A stretch of 64,000 nt of DNA from Anaeromusa acidaminophila DSM 3853. Its GTDB lineage: Bacteria; Bacillota; Negativicutes; Anaeromusales; Anaeromusaceae. A program made the translations under genes and the position numbers. The stretch lies in NCBI RefSeq assembly GCF_000374545.1, contig NZ_KB894582.1:186001-250000 (forward strand), written 5' to 3'. The notes under the pieces were generated by a model that worked only from the letters and a program-made list of their open reading frames with translations, had not been told where the DNA came from and did no database searches. Of the stretch, positions 63,414 to 64,000 are shown piece after piece (the first letter of the stretch is position 1; each line of letters begins with the position of its first letter).

Positions 63414-64000
63414 TTAGACTTTAAACTCGTGTACTCTGGCGGAAAGCTGCTCCGCCAGTTGGGCTAATTCACGTCCGGCCGAGGCCACTTCATCCATCGA
63501 AGAAGCTTGCTCTTCCATGGCGGAGGATACCTGCTGGATTTCGCTGTTAATATGGTGAGTCGCTTCGTCAATTTGCGCTGCCGAATCGACGATGCTTTGG
63601 GATCCCTTAGCGGTTTCATCGACGGCGCGGCTGATTTCCTGCATTTCTGCAGCTAGGTTTTCAATGGAGGCGACAATTTCGGAGAATTGTCTGCCTGCGG
63701 CGTCAACGCTAGTGGCGCCATCCAACAGAACGGAACTTGCATTATTCGTAGTAGCAAGCGCTTGGGTCATGCTGCGTTCGTTTTCGGCAATCAATTCACC
63801 GATATTACCGGCTGCTTTGGCGCTGTCTTCGGCTAATTTGCGTACTTCTTCGGCAACGACGGCAAAGCCGCGTCCGGCTTCGCCGGCCCGGGCCGCTTCA
63901 ATTGCTGCGTTTAGCGCCAAGAGATTAGTCTGGTCGGCAATGGCGGTAATGACGCCGACAATTTCCGCGATCTTTTTAGAGCCTGCTTCTAGCTGGGTCA
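63414..64000 (-). CDS. Methyl-accepting chemotaxis protein, C-terminal part
   Basis: The frame runs off the window edge, so about 194 C-terminal residues are seen. The hairpin tip of the signalling domain is complete: [20 protein letters not shown] followed by [17 protein letters not shown], which contacts CheA and CheW. The long coiled coil then continues with regular Ala/Ser/Gln/Glu heptads ([20 protein letters not shown]) to the end at HEFKV. No C-terminal CheR-binding pentapeptide is present. Sensor and membrane parts lie outside. Confidence 0.93.
   Translation of the reverse strand, partial: TQLEAGSKKIAEIVGVITAIADQTNLLALNAAIEAARAGEAGRGFAVVAEEVRKLAEDSAKAAGNIGELIAENERSMTQALATTNNASSVLLDGATSVDAAGRQFSEIVASIENLAAEMQEISRAVDETAKGSQSIVDSAAQIDEATHHINSEIQQVSSAMEEQASSMDEVASAGRELAQLAEQLSARVHEFKV

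Overview
The window looks like chromosome of an anaerobic diderm Firmicute (class Negativicutes, Sporomusa/Anaeromusa-like; the genus is inference). It mixes Firmicute-type genes (split L-serine dehydratase sdaAA/sdaAB, an LCP protein, a SpoVB-like flippase, a DUF503/YlxP-like protein, strong AGGAGG ribosome sites, intrinsic terminators) with outer-membrane features (a beta-barrel porin ending in Phe, an RND pump with its periplasmic adaptor). No rRNA, tRNA, CRISPR array, transposase or prophage was found, so this is mostly ordinary chromosome with a few accessory-looking pockets.

Layout. 1-3.1 kb: the end of an RpiR-type regulator, a DUF6282-like protein with a winged-helix partner behind a leader that contains a terminator, and a 5'-nucleotidase. 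3.1-10.2 kb: a diguanylate cyclase, a stand-alone M41-like zinc protease, a reverse-strand operon for a C39-like protease, a C69 dipeptidase and a porin, and a divergent PGRP-type amidase. 10.2-12.3 kb: a Met/His-repeat exported protein, a universal stress protein, a DUF2680-like exported protein and a protein with an RMF-like head. 12.6-23.0 kb: one long tungsten/molybdenum block: moaA, aldehyde:ferredoxin oxidoreductase, moeA, a moeA-PBP fusion, two MoaD-like genes, a MoeB/HesA-like E1 and tupABC.

23.2-41.3 kb: LCP protein, response regulator-HD-GYP protein, PseB-like dehydratase, CwlD-type amidase, nuclease lipoprotein, PLP decarboxylase, FliK-like protein, siroheme protein, 6-phosphogluconate dehydrogenase, NYN nuclease, an AcoR-like regulator without GAFTGA, trmB, and a four-gene run ftsW-like / TerB-like beta-helix protein / YjbQ / DUF503. 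41.4-48.1 kb: flavoprotein with divergent HxlR regulator, serine dehydratase, DUF1624 membrane protein, polysaccharide deacetylase and adenine deaminase. 48.3-64 kb: a GGDEF-EAL protein, a Ser/Thr-rich protein with EF-hand-like repeats, a flippase, a Fur-box operon with flavodoxin, a DMT transporter, another diguanylate cyclase, an RND efflux operon with a palindromic operator at its promoter, and the end of a chemotaxis receptor.

The clearest joint function is tungsten use: TupABC imports tungstate, MoaA/MoaD/MoeB/MoeA build and metallate the pterin, and the oxidoreductase uses it. Cyclic-di-GMP turnover is well represented (three GGDEF proteins, one EAL, one HD-GYP). Two dispersed non-coding sequence families recur between genes: a low-complexity repeat, one copy of which seems to form the 3' end of the HxlR gene, and a bipartite motif upstream of several forward-strand genes.
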